From positions 1,488,001 through 1,552,000 of the forward strand of contig NZ_JAFMOF010000002.1 of assembly GCF_017349075.1 (NCBI RefSeq): a stretch of DNA of 64,000 bases, read 5' to 3'. A program made the position numbers and the translations under genes. Every line of letters begins with the position of its first letter. The stretch's first letter is position 1. Below, piece by piece: positions 52,082-60,631 of this stretch. This DNA comes from Streptomyces triculaminicus. GTDB taxonomy: Bacteria; Actinomycetota; Actinomycetes; Streptomycetales; Streptomycetaceae. The notes below the pieces were generated by a model. The model was not told the DNA's origin. It ran no database searches and was given only the letters and a program-made list of their open reading frames with translations.

Positions 52082-53002
52082 ATGCAAAGACTGATTCCCA
52101 CGGGCGACGCGGCACGTCCGGTCGCTTTCGCCGAAGCCCCTCAGCCCGTCCCGGAGCGCGATGAGGCACTGATCAAGGTCGAGGCGTTCGCGCCGAACCG
52201 AGGCGAGACGTTCCTCCTCGAAGCCCCCCGCCCGGGGCTGCTGCCCGGCAAGGACATCGCGGGGCTCGTCGTACAGGCCGCCGCGGACGGCTCGGGCCCC
52301 GGCATCGGCACCCGCGTCGTAGGGCATCCGGCACACAGCGGCTGGGCCGAGTACGCCGCCGTGCCCACGCACTCTCTCGCGGTGCTTCCGGACGGCATCG
52401 ACAGTGTCCGGGCGGCGGCCCTGCCCCTGGCCGGGATCACCGCCCTGCGCCTGCTGCGCACGGCCGGTTCCCTGGCCGGGCGACGGGTGCTGCTGACCGG
52501 CGCCTCGGGCGGGGTCGGCCACTACGTCACCGAGCTGGCCGTGGGGGCCGGCGCCGACCTGACCGCGGTCACGGCCACACCGGTGCGCGGCGAGCGGCTC
52601 GCCGAGCTGGGCGCCACGGTGGTGCACGATGTCGCGGCGGCCCAGGGGCCGTTCGACGTCGTACTGGAGTCCACGGGCGGGCCGGGTCTGCCGCTCGCCC
52701 TCTCCAAGATGCGCCCGGACGGCCTCCTCGTCTGGTTCGGCCAGGCGAGCCGCACCCCCGTCACCCTCGACTTCTTCGACCTGCTGGGTGGACCGGAGCG
52801 CGTCACGATCCAGCACTTCCACTACGCCGGCGCCCCGTACGGCGCTGACCTGGAAGCTCTGGTGAGCCTTGTGGAACGGGGACGGTTGCACCCGGAGATC
52901 GGCCGGATCGCCGACTGGTCGGAGACCGCCGGCACTCTGGTCGACCTGCGAGAGCGCCGGATCCGTGGCAAGGCCGTGCTGCTGACAGGAGGAGCACGAT
53001 GA
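52082..53002 (+). CDS. NADPH:quinone oxidoreductase-like (zinc-free MDR)
   Basis: 306-residue medium-chain dehydrogenase/reductase of the quinone oxidoreductase type. Visible are NRGETFLLEAPRPGLLPGKD with the substrate side, and VLLTGASGGVGHYVTELAVG, the NADP(H)-binding loop (about 140-158). No structural-zinc Cys cluster. ATG 52082. The stop overlaps the next gene by ATGA. Control by the divergent LysR protein is likely. Confidence 0.85.
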   Translation: MQRLIPTGDAARPVAFAEAPQPVPERDEALIKVEAFAPNRGETFLLEAPRPGLLPGKDIAGLVVQAAADGSGPGIGTRVVGHPAHSGWAEYAAVPTHSLAVLPDGIDSVRAAALPLAGITALRLLRTAGSLAGRRVLLTGASGGVGHYVTELAVGAGADLTAVTATPVRGERLAELGATVVHDVAAAQGPFDVVLESTGGPGLPLALSKMRPDGLLVWFGQASRTPVTLDFFDLLGGPERVTIQHFHYAGAPYGADLEALVSLVERGRLHPEIGRIADWSETAGTLVDLRERRIRGKAVLLTGGAR

Positions 53003-53991
53003 GCGCCGCCGAGTTCGCCGCCGCTCAGTGGACGCGTGCCACCGGTGCGGGCGTCGACCCCCACGAATATCGTCGCGTCACCGATGGCCTCGCCTCCGTC
53101 GCCGACTGGGGGCCGTCGTTCCGGCAGACCGGACACGGCTACCTCGAGCGCGCCGAGGACGCGGGATCGTCCCTCTCGGCCGGTGAGTACCTGCTGATGG
53201 CGGCCCGATGGTTCCACCTCGCCACGCTCGCGCCGTACGCGGAGGCACATCGTGCCGCCGCCGAGGCGGACCACGCCTTGAGCCGGGCGCTTACGGTACT
53301 GGAGCCAGGTGCCCGGCGCGTGAGCGGCGAGGGATTCACCGGTTTGCTGCGAGGCCCGGCCGACGCGCCCGGCACCGTGGTCGTCGTCCCCGGCCTGGAC
53401 TCGGCCAAGGAGGAGTTCCTCGATCTGGTGTCCGCGCTGCTGGCCAGGGGGCTGGCGGTGTTCGCCATGGACGGCCCCGGGCAGGGCGTGCTCGCGGCCA
53501 CCACGACCCTCAGGCCGGACTACGAGCAGGTCGTGGGCCGGGTCATCGACGCCCTCGGCGTCACCCGCATCGGACTGGTCGGCCTCAGCCTGGGCGGCTA
53601 CTTCGCGGCCCGTACCGCGGCACTGGAACCGCGCGTGGCGGCGGCCGCCACCGTCAGCGGTCCCTTCCGCCTCGACTGGGAGGAGCTGCCGGCGCCGGTG
53701 AGGGACATCCTGGCCCGACGCACCGGAGGGACCGACGCCGCCCGCGGGTTCGCCCGCCACGTGGACCTCGCCACCCTGGCGCCCCGCATCACGGCCCCGT
53801 TGCAGGTCGTGGACGGAGGTCAGGACGTCATTCCCGGCGTGACGAACGGCGAGCCCCTTGCCCGTTCGGCACCACACGGCACCTACCTGTCCGTCCCGCA
53901 CGGCGACCACCTCCTCGGCAACGCCCGGCCCGACTGGCTGCCCCACCTCAGCGACCACATCGCGCACACCCTGACGGGAACACCTGCATAA
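52999..53991 (+). CDS. Alpha/beta hydrolase (FrsA/DUF1100-like)
   Basis: 330 residues. The N-terminal helical part (about 1-110) is followed by a hydrolase domain with VVVVPGLDSAKEEFLDLVSA, the nucleophile elbow GLVGLSLGGYFAAR (Ser about 197), Asp in QVVDGGQDVIPG and His in VPHGDHLLG. The layout fits 2,6-dihydropseudooxynicotine-hydrolase/FrsA-like C-C or ester hydrolases. It is translationally coupled to the oxidoreductase (ATGA), so they probably act in one degradative pathway. Confidence 0.82.
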   Translation: MSAAEFAAAQWTRATGAGVDPHEYRRVTDGLASVADWGPSFRQTGHGYLERAEDAGSSLSAGEYLLMAARWFHLATLAPYAEAHRAAAEADHALSRALTVLEPGARRVSGEGFTGLLRGPADAPGTVVVVPGLDSAKEEFLDLVSALLARGLAVFAMDGPGQGVLAATTTLRPDYEQVVGRVIDALGVTRIGLVGLSLGGYFAARTAALEPRVAAAATVSGPFRLDWEELPAPVRDILARRTGGTDAARGFARHVDLATLAPRITAPLQVVDGGQDVIPGVTNGEPLARSAPHGTYLSVPHGDHLLGNARPDWLPHLSDHIAHTLTGTPA

Positions 53992-54070
53992 ATGGCTGGG
54001 CCGGGACGAACTGGCCCGGTCCCGCTGCCGTCTACCAAGGAGATCAACACAACGCCGAAAAGGGGCTGAC

Positions 54071-54655
54071 ATGCAGGACTCACATGCGCCGTCGAACGAG
54101 GAAACGGGCACGTACGAGAGCATGCGCTGGACGGTGCACGGCGAGCGTGCCCTGCACGACACCCCGTGGGTGCGGCTGCGCTCGCTGGACGTGGAGCAAC
54201 CGGACGGCGCCCGCACCGATTACCACGTCGTCCGGCTGCGGGACCTCGCCATCGCCGCGGCCGTCGACGACCGGCGGCGTGTCCTGATGATGTGGCGCCA
54301 CCGCTTCGTCACGGACACCTGGGCGTGGGAGCTGCCGATGGGGCTGGTCGAGGACGGCGAGAGCCCGCTGGACGCCGCCGCCCGGGAACTGGAGGAGGAG
54401 ACCGGGTGGCGCCCGGAGGCCATGCAGGAGCTGATCTACGCGCAGCCGGCGGCCGGGATCACCGACTCCCAGCACTTCGTGTTCCGCGCGGACGGGGTCC
54501 GGCGCGTCGGTGAGCCTACGGAACGCAACGAGTCGGACCGGCTGGAGTGGATCCCACTGGCCGACGTCCCCGGCATGATCGCCCGACGGGAGATCGTCAG
54601 CAGCGCGACCCTGGTCGCCATGATGGCTCTGCTGCTGGATCTGAAGGCTCGGTGA
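54071..54655 (+). CDS. NUDIX hydrolase
   Basis: 194 residues. The Nudix box GLVEDGESPLDAAARELEEE followed by TGW (91-113) matches G-x5-E-x7-R-E-x-x-E-E-x-G-W exactly. The N-terminal half (TPWVRLRSLDVEQPDG) resembles ADP-ribose pyrophosphatase-type enzymes, which cleave nucleoside diphosphate sugars. ATG 54071. Stand-alone. Confidence 0.87.
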   Translation: MQDSHAPSNEETGTYESMRWTVHGERALHDTPWVRLRSLDVEQPDGARTDYHVVRLRDLAIAAAVDDRRRVLMMWRHRFVTDTWAWELPMGLVEDGESPLDAAARELEEETGWRPEAMQELIYAQPAAGITDSQHFVFRADGVRRVGEPTERNESDRLEWIPLADVPGMIARREIVSSATLVAMMALLLDLKAR

Positions 54656-54833
54656 GCGGAGTTTTCGGGAGTCGACTGCCCGCCGCCGGTATCCGCTGCC
54701 GGGCCGCGCCGTCCAAAGCGTCCGTTGGTCATTCTCTTTGAGCGCCCGCTGTAAGGTGCATGCCAGGATTTGCGCAGCGTCCGCTCGGTGCTGAGCAAAT
54801 GGTGGCGCAGGCGCGAGAATGGGGGATTCGGCT

Positions 54834-55316
54834 ATGGGCCTTTTGGGTAGAATGCTCGGAACCATGTACCCGGACAGCGATGTCGTACCGCTTTCCGCCG
54901 CGGAGGTCCGTGAAGCGCTGCTCGCGGTCGACACCCCGGATGTGCCGTACAGAGTACGCAAGGCCAACCCTGCGGAGAAGGCCGATCTGGTGGGGGAGTG
55001 GATGGTCGACACCACTTACTTCGATGAGCGGATGAAGCTGAGACTCAGGATCCGGATGCACCTGGATCCCTCGGAGCGCGAGGTGCGGACTCTCCAGGAG
55101 CAGTGGACTACCACCAGAGGCAATATGTCCGCGTCGCGTGGCTACAGTCGCGGGATGGGGTTCACCGCTCAGCGGCAATGGGCGTACGAGCGAGGCCCCG
55201 ACGGCCGCCGGCAGCGAGTCGAGACCTATCACTTGGATACGCGGGACATGAGGAATGCCCTGCGGCAAGCGGCCCTTGACGCGGGGTGGGCCTGGCGCGG
55301 ATTGCTCAGGCTGTGA
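54834..55316 (+). CDS. Hypothetical protein
   Basis: 160-residue soluble, charged protein (MGLLGRMLGTMYPDSDVVPL, with KLRLRIRMHLDPSEREVRTL in the centre). The N-terminal segment is amphipathic. ATG 54834 has GGGGGA 7 nt upstream; ATG 54819 is in frame. Family not recognised; probably a conserved Streptomyces protein with a beta-rich domain. Confidence 0.65.
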   Translation: MGLLGRMLGTMYPDSDVVPLSAAEVREALLAVDTPDVPYRVRKANPAEKADLVGEWMVDTTYFDERMKLRLRIRMHLDPSEREVRTLQEQWTTTRGNMSASRGYSRGMGFTAQRQWAYERGPDGRRQRVETYHLDTRDMRNALRQAALDAGWAWRGLLRL

Positions 55317-55349
55317 CTGGCCTGCAAGCCCACCCTCATAAGTGGGTCG

Positions 55350-56363
55350 TCATCCGCTGAATTCTCGGACAGCCTTTCCTCCCGATACCGCTGGATGATT
55401 CCGCGGATCGTATGCCTCGTGGCCACCGACAATCTGCATGCCGACGCTCTTCTTTCGTGAACGGTCGGGTGAGAGAAGGGGAAAGCTGTGGCCGATGGGC
55501 GACAGCAGGAGGAAGAGACCGGCCCACATGGCGAAAGCGAAGCTCCATAGGCCCATCAGCACGGCGATGCCGAGGTGGAAGGTGATGCCGAGCGGCAGCA
55601 GCACCCACCGTGCCCGCTGTGACATCACCGGGGAGGCGGCCAGGGCGAGTTCGAGGGCGATGGGGAGCCAGGTCAGGGCGGCGACGCCGGCGGGGGAGTA
55701 GACGATGTGGTCGGTGAGGGGGCGCAGCCACTCGGGGAAGCCGAAGGAGGAGTTGTTGGCCCAGTAGTACATGGCGCTTCCGTCGGCCCATTCGGTGTGC
55801 GGCAGCTTGGCCGCGCCCGCCTGGAAGTAGAGGATCGCCATCTGAAGGCGGGCGACGGTCCACGCGCTCACACCGAGGAGGGCCCAGGCGCGGGTGGCGC
55901 GGGAGGCGGGCTCGTCGTCCGTACGCGGCCCGGGGGTCCGCCAGTGCCAGCGGCGGCCGTCGCCGAGCGCGACGAGGGCCAGCAGCAGGGAGAGGATCCA
56001 GGTGATCTGGTCGCCGCCGTCGCCGATGGCGATGCCGGAGAAGACGCTGAAGCCGATGTAGGCGTGCGGCAGGGCCGTGAGGCGGGGCCGCCAGCCGGAC
56101 GCGACGACCAGGAGGACGGCGACGCACAGCCATCGCAGCAGGTCGAACTGTCCGCGTGGTACGAGGCAGAAGGCGCCGCCCGCCGCCATGTCGTGGCACA
56201 GTGGGTATTCGCCCATCGTGGCGACGGGCCGGAAGAGGGTCGCCGAGCTGCTGAAGGCGAGGGTGCCGGCGGTGCCGAGGGCGAGCAGGGTGCGGGCGAG
56301 GCCGTAGGCGTTGCCCCAGGGCAGGGGGATGCCACGGGTGCGGCGGGTCGGTGTGTTCAGCAT
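55350..56363 (-). CDS. sdpB: SdpB-type HTTM membrane protein
   Basis: 337 residues, about eight helices of the HTTM (horizontally transferred transmembrane) type. It has RTLLALGTAGTLAFSSSATL at the start and the conserved ILYFQAGAAKLPHTEWADGS and AMYYWANN in the middle, as in SdpB and related proteins. SdpB works with SdpA in maturation of the SDP cannibalism peptide in Bacillus. It overlaps the sdpA stop by 7 nt, and the order sdpC-sdpA-sdpB on one strand supports the assignment. The C-terminal 35 residues are hydrophilic. Confidence 0.75.
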   Translation of the reverse strand: MLNTPTRRTRGIPLPWGNAYGLARTLLALGTAGTLAFSSSATLFRPVATMGEYPLCHDMAAGGAFCLVPRGQFDLLRWLCVAVLLVVASGWRPRLTALPHAYIGFSVFSGIAIGDGGDQITWILSLLLALVALGDGRRWHWRTPGPRTDDEPASRATRAWALLGVSAWTVARLQMAILYFQAGAAKLPHTEWADGSAMYYWANNSSFGFPEWLRPLTDHIVYSPAGVAALTWLPIALELALAASPVMSQRARWVLLPLGITFHLGIAVLMGLWSFAFAMWAGLFLLLSPIGHSFPLLSPDRSRKKSVGMQIVGGHEAYDPRNHPAVSGGKAVREFSG

Positions 56364-56983
56364 GTGACGTCCATGGCGAGGTAGCGCTCGGGGGTGGTGC
56401 GCTCATGGACGAGGTCGCGCCAGGCCCACGGGACGGGCTTCTCCTGGACGAGTGCGACGCGGCCGCAGACGGTCGGCTCGGGCGAGGGGTTCTTGACCTT
56501 CCGGGCGGGCCGGGCGTCGGCCAGGCAGTCGGTGAGGTCCTCCTCACACTCCTTCCAGTCCTTCTTCTCTGCCAGGTTGAGCAGGAGGGAGATCTCGATG
56601 CCCTGCGATCGGGAGGCGCGGTCGAGGCCGAAGGCGTTGTGCGGGCTGGAGTGCGGTGTGAGGGCCAGGGAGGTCCAGGTCCCGTCCGCGGTCCGCCGGT
56701 AGGGCAGAACCTCCACGTCCCGGGGGGACTTGGTGAAGAATGCCCAGCCCTGCGGCGCGACGTTGGCGACCGTGGAGCGGGCCTGCTTCTGGCCGGGCAG
56801 GGAGAGCACGTTCTTGGGGACGTGGATCTCGGCCACGTAGAGGACCGCGACGCCCCACACGGCCGCGAGGGCCAGTACCGAGCGGCCGGACACCTGGACG
56901 CGGCCGGGCGCGGGTCCTTGCGCGACCCTGCGAAGGAAGCGTGGGAAGCGGCGGACCGTTGTGGTCCATCGGTGGCGTATCAC
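56357..56983 (-). CDS. sdpA: SdpA family protein
   Basis: 208 residues. One N-terminal helix (VLALAAVWGVAVLYVAEIHV) is followed by NVAPQGWAFFTKSPRDVEVL, the family hallmark of SdpA (PQGWAFFTKxPR), and three Cys in CEEDLTDCLADA and EPTVCGRVAL. SdpA is needed, with SdpB, to turn SdpC into the active SDP toxin. GTG 56983 follows GGGGA. It overlaps sdpB and lies about 150 nt downstream of sdpC, a gap that holds a 7-copy hexamer repeat. Confidence 0.78.
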   Translation of the reverse strand: MIRHRWTTTVRRFPRFLRRVAQGPAPGRVQVSGRSVLALAAVWGVAVLYVAEIHVPKNVLSLPGQKQARSTVANVAPQGWAFFTKSPRDVEVLPYRRTADGTWTSLALTPHSSPHNAFGLDRASRSQGIEISLLLNLAEKKDWKECEEDLTDCLADARPARKVKNPSPEPTVCGRVALVQEKPVPWAWRDLVHERTTPERYLAMDVTC

Positions 56984-57005
56984 GTCGTCGATCCCCGTGG
57001 TGTTC

Positions 57006-57047
57006 GGTGCGGGTGCGGGTGCGGGTGCGGGTGCGGGTGCGGGTGCG
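57006..57047. repeat. Seven tandem GGTGCG hexamers
   Basis: Seven exact copies of GGTGCG in the gap between sdpC and sdpA. Such arrays can change in copy number by slippage. They lie between two genes of one operon and so may affect mRNA structure or spacing there. Confidence 0.8.
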
Positions 57048-57130
57048 TGTGGGGGCGCGGGCCGGGCGGCCGGCGTGGCCCGGCCCGCGCGGAGTGGTGC
57101 GGTCCCGGCCGTGCACGGCCGGGAGCGTGG

Positions 57131-57820
57131 TCAGGCGGTCTTGAGGATCTTCGTCACGGTGGCGACGGCCTCGTCGTGGCCGAGAGCGGTGTCGTCGCCC
57201 TTGGGGGCGACGCTCCAGAACCAGTTCTTCGCCTTGACGAAGTTGGCGCCGACCGCGACGGTCACGGTCACCGCGGCGGCCGCCGCGGTCACGGCGGCGG
57301 CGATGTGGACGACCGCGCCGGCGACGGCGACGAACGTCCCGCACATCTGGCCGTTCTGGACCGGCTGCGCGGTGTCCTTGGCGTCCGCCTTCTTGGCGAT
57401 CGACAGGAGCTTGGCCTGTGCGTCGTTGACGGCCGACTCGACCTTGCGCGGGTCGCCGCTGCGGACCTTCTTGTCGAACGAGGCGAAGAAGCCGGGGTGC
57501 TTGGCGTCGACGGCGTCGGTGACGACCTGCGCGACGCGCGCGGAGTCCTTGGCGTCGGACGTGGCGAGCTCCGCGCGCATCTCGCTGAACAGCGGGCTCT
57601 TGGCGAGCTCGGCGCCGACTTTGCCCTGCCCGAAGAACAGGCCCTTGAAGACGGCCTTGCCGTCCTCGGCGGCGTTCGGGGCCGGCTTGGCGGGCGCGGT
57701 CTTGACGGTCTTCGCGTGGTCGGGCGCGCTCGGCGAGGCAGCGGCCGTGGCGCCGGTGACGCATACAGCGGCGGCGGTCAGGCCGGCGATGATGCCCGCG
57801 GTGCGCCGGGTGATCTTCAT
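57131..57820 (-). CDS. sdpC: SdpC family antimicrobial peptide precursor
   Basis: 229 residues. A signal peptide (MKITRRTAGIIAGLTAAAVC to ATAAA) precedes the SdpC hallmark EDGKAVFKGLFFGQGKVGAE (51-70), a helical region, and a very hydrophobic Ala/Val segment (about 161-192) that should give the released toxin. Cys160 lies just before it; the second Cys that would close the disulfide in Bacillus SDP is absent. ATG 57820. Upstream is a long hairpin in the untranslated leader. It heads the sdpC-sdpA-sdpB set. Confidence 0.78.
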   Translation of the reverse strand: MKITRRTAGIIAGLTAAAVCVTGATAAASPSAPDHAKTVKTAPAKPAPNAAEDGKAVFKGLFFGQGKVGAELAKSPLFSEMRAELATSDAKDSARVAQVVTDAVDAKHPGFFASFDKKVRSGDPRKVESAVNDAQAKLLSIAKKADAKDTAQPVQNGQMCGTFVAVAGAVVHIAAAVTAAAAAVTVTVAVGANFVKAKNWFWSVAPKGDDTALGHDEAVATVTKILKTA

Positions 57821-57849
57821 TCGGGTTCCCCCTCGAGTGTGGGCATGGT

Positions 57850-57888
57850 TGTCCCGCGGCAGGGACGGAGGTCACCTGCCGCGGGACA
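57850..57888 (-). promoter_or_regulatory. 14-bp hairpin in sdpC leader
   Basis: TGTCCCGCGGCAGG (57850-57863) and its exact reverse complement (57875-57888) with an 11-nt loop, 30 nt upstream of the sdpC start. Either an operator dyad or an mRNA hairpin acting before the coding region. Confidence 0.5.
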
Positions 57889-58128
57889 TGCGATCTTCGG
57901 GCCGGAACGTTTCCATTACCGGCGGGTCAGGTCACCGGTCGGCGAGGGTTCCTTATGCGATCTTGACGTCGGCAATTCCCATGACATGCGGCGGAATTTC
58001 GGGTTCCGTGGGTCGCCAGGGATGCCTCGACGACGGCCCCGCGGCCGCGGCGGAGTCCGAATGATCGCTGCGGGCCTCGGCGAGGCAACCGCCCGCTTCT
58101 TAACGCGGTGCGAACGCCGCCCGCGCCG

Positions 58129-60180
58129 TCATGGTCGTGTGCTGTCGGCGGAGTGAGAGCGGTGCTGATGGATGGGCAGGGGCTCCCCGCGGCGGATGGC
58201 GCCGGGGGCGCGCCGGGCGGGGTGGTCCGCGCGGCGGGAGGAGGTGAGCTGCCAGGGGACGCTGGTGACCATGACGCCGGGGGTGAACAACAGGCGGCTC
58301 TTGAGCCACAGCGCGGACTGGTTGTGCAGCAGGTGCTCCCACCAGTGCCCCACCACGTACTCGGGAATGAAGACGCCCACCACGTCCCTGGGGCTGTCAC
58401 GGTGCAGGGAGCGTACGTACTCCACGACCGGCCGGGTGATTTCCCGGTAGGGGGAGTCGAGCACTCTCAGCGGCACATCGACGTCCAGTTCCGCCCAGCG
58501 GCGCTCGAGATCCTTCGACTCCTCCCGGTCCACGGACACGGTCAGCGCCTCGAGATGGTCGGGCCTGAAGGCACGGGCGTAGGCCAGGGCGCGCAGGGTG
58601 GGCTTGTGGATGGTGGAGACCAGGAGGACGGCGATCACGCGCGAGGGTCCGACGAGCTCGGCGCGCGGGTCGCTGACGGCCAGTTCGGCGGCGACGGTGT
58701 CGTAGTGGCGGCGGATGCCGCGCATCGTCAGCCACAGCACCACCGCGGCGACCACGGCCAGCCAGGCGCCCTGGGTGAACTTGGTGGCCAGCACGATCAC
58801 CAGGACGAGACCGGTGACGACGGCGCCGACCGCGTTGATGACCCGTGCGAGCTGCGCCCGCCGGCGGGTCTCGGCGTCGATCTCCGTCTCCGTGCGCAGT
58901 TCGCGGTTCCAGTGCCGGACCATGCCGGTCTGGGAGAGGGTGAAGGAGGTGAAGACACCGAGGATGTAGAGGTGGATGAGGCTGGTGACGTCCGCCTCGT
59001 AGAACCACAGCAGCAGCCCGGCGGCCAGGGCCAGGGCGAGGATGCCGTTCGAGAAGGCCAGCCGGTCGCCGCGGTTGTGCAGTTGTCGCGGCAGGTAGCG
59101 GTGCTGGGCGAGGATGTCGGCGAGCAGCGGGAAGCCGTTGAAGGCGGTGTTGGCGGCCAGGATCAGCACCAGGGCGGTGGCCGCCTGGACGAAGTAGAAG
59201 CCGAAGCTCTGCTCGCCCCCGAAGACCGCCGCGGCGAGCTGGGCGATGACCGTGCGCTGGGTGTACGCGTCGCAGTCGCCCGTCAGGCCCGTGAGCCGGC
59301 AGGAATCGTCGGTGATGTGCACCTTCGTGATCAGCGCCAGGGCCGTCACACCGACGAACATGGCCACCGCGACGGTGCCCATGATGCTCATCGTGGAGGC
59401 GGCGTTCTTCGACTTGGGCTTACGGAAGGCCGGGACGCCGTTGGAGATCGCCTCCACGCCCGTCAGGGCCGTACAGCCGCTGGAGAACGCGCGCAGGCAC
59501 AGCATGACCAGGGCGAAGCCCGCGAGGCCCGCGTCGCGGGGGTCGGGGGCGATGCCGAACCCCGCGCTCTCCGAGACCGGGGCATGGCCGAACGCGTAGC
59601 GGACCAGACCGGTGAGGACCATGATCAGTACACCGGTGATGAACAGGTACGTCGGAGCGGCGAAGGCCTGGCCGGACTCCCGTACGCCCCGTAGGTTCAC
59701 CCCCGTCAGCAGAGCCACGAACACCACGGCCATGAGCACCCGGTATCCGGCCAGCTGGGGCACCGCCGAGATGATGTTGTCCACGCCCGAGGCGACCGAG
59801 ACGGCCACTGTCATCACGTAGTCGACCAGCAGCGACGCGGCGACCACCAGGCCGGCCGAGGCGCCCAGGTTGTGCGAGACGACTTCGTACGATCCGCCGC
59901 CGCTCGGATAGGCGTGCACCACCTGGCGGTAGGAGAGCACCACCACGGCCATGAGCGCCACGACCGCCGCCGCGATCCACGGCGTGAAGTGCAGGTACGC
60001 CATGCCGCCGAGGGTGAGGACGAGCAGGATCTCCTGCGTGGCGTAGGCGACCGACGACAGTGGGTCGGAGGCGAAGATCGGCAGGGCCAGCCGTTTGGGC
60101 AGCAGCGTCTCGTGCAGCTCCTCGCTGCGCATCGCCCGGCCGATGGCCAGCCGCTTCAGAAGCCCCGTCGCATTGATCAC
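58129..60180 (-). CDS. APC-type permease, KimA-like (potassium or amino acid uptake)
   Basis: 683 residues: about twelve helices followed by a soluble C-terminal domain of roughly 180 residues. LALPIFASDPLSSVAYATQEILL in the first helix region matches the KimA/YdaO-type start (SSDALSSVAYATEEIL), a proton-coupled K+ importer of Bacillus; general APC amino acid permeases are the alternative. GTG 60180 has no clear ribosome binding site, but TAGGCT 6 nt before it could be the -10 of a leaderless transcript. ATG 60132 is another candidate. No riboswitch was recognised upstream. Confidence 0.75.
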   Translation of the reverse strand: MINATGLLKRLAIGRAMRSEELHETLLPKRLALPIFASDPLSSVAYATQEILLVLTLGGMAYLHFTPWIAAAVVALMAVVVLSYRQVVHAYPSGGGSYEVVSHNLGASAGLVVAASLLVDYVMTVAVSVASGVDNIISAVPQLAGYRVLMAVVFVALLTGVNLRGVRESGQAFAAPTYLFITGVLIMVLTGLVRYAFGHAPVSESAGFGIAPDPRDAGLAGFALVMLCLRAFSSGCTALTGVEAISNGVPAFRKPKSKNAASTMSIMGTVAVAMFVGVTALALITKVHITDDSCRLTGLTGDCDAYTQRTVIAQLAAAVFGGEQSFGFYFVQAATALVLILAANTAFNGFPLLADILAQHRYLPRQLHNRGDRLAFSNGILALALAAGLLLWFYEADVTSLIHLYILGVFTSFTLSQTGMVRHWNRELRTETEIDAETRRRAQLARVINAVGAVVTGLVLVIVLATKFTQGAWLAVVAAVVLWLTMRGIRRHYDTVAAELAVSDPRAELVGPSRVIAVLLVSTIHKPTLRALAYARAFRPDHLEALTVSVDREESKDLERRWAELDVDVPLRVLDSPYREITRPVVEYVRSLHRDSPRDVVGVFIPEYVVGHWWEHLLHNQSALWLKSRLLFTPGVMVTSVPWQLTSSRRADHPARRAPGAIRRGEPLPIHQHRSHSADSTRP

Positions 60181-60631
60181 GAGGCGAGCCTAGGCGGCAT
60201 ATGTGACCTATGTGATGGTGCGCAACGCCGATGAGGGCGGTGATGACGACGCTGATGAGGAACGCCGACGAGGCCAGGGGGGCACACGTCAGGGCGGCGT
60301 CAGGAATGTGGCGTGTCGCTTGTGCCCGGGCGCGGGGCTTCCTTCAACGGTGCTCGTGAACAGCCATCTGCGCCACGACGACCGGCCGCCTCATACGGCG
60401 CTGCCCGGTTCCGCGCACTGTTCGCACATGGTGCGCCGCTCGCGCACGATGCGCTGAGCGCGCCCACTCTTCACTGACACCCCGGCTGCACCCATCACAC
60501 AGCAGCCGGTATCCCGTGGCACAGCGCGTTCCGGCTCCGGCCGTCCCTGTCGCTGATGCCGCCTCACGCTCGCACGGCAGCTCCGCCATACGGCCCTCGC
60601 TGCCGCTCTGCCCTTCCCGGAGTGGATTCCC
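60181..60631. other. Non-coding stretch upstream of SDR gene
   Basis: 450 bp without a convincing coding frame. Short frames here lack codon bias and start sites. Only the promoter of the permease (left end) and of the SDR gene (right end) can be expected in it. No repeats or RNA structure recognised. Confidence 0.5.
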
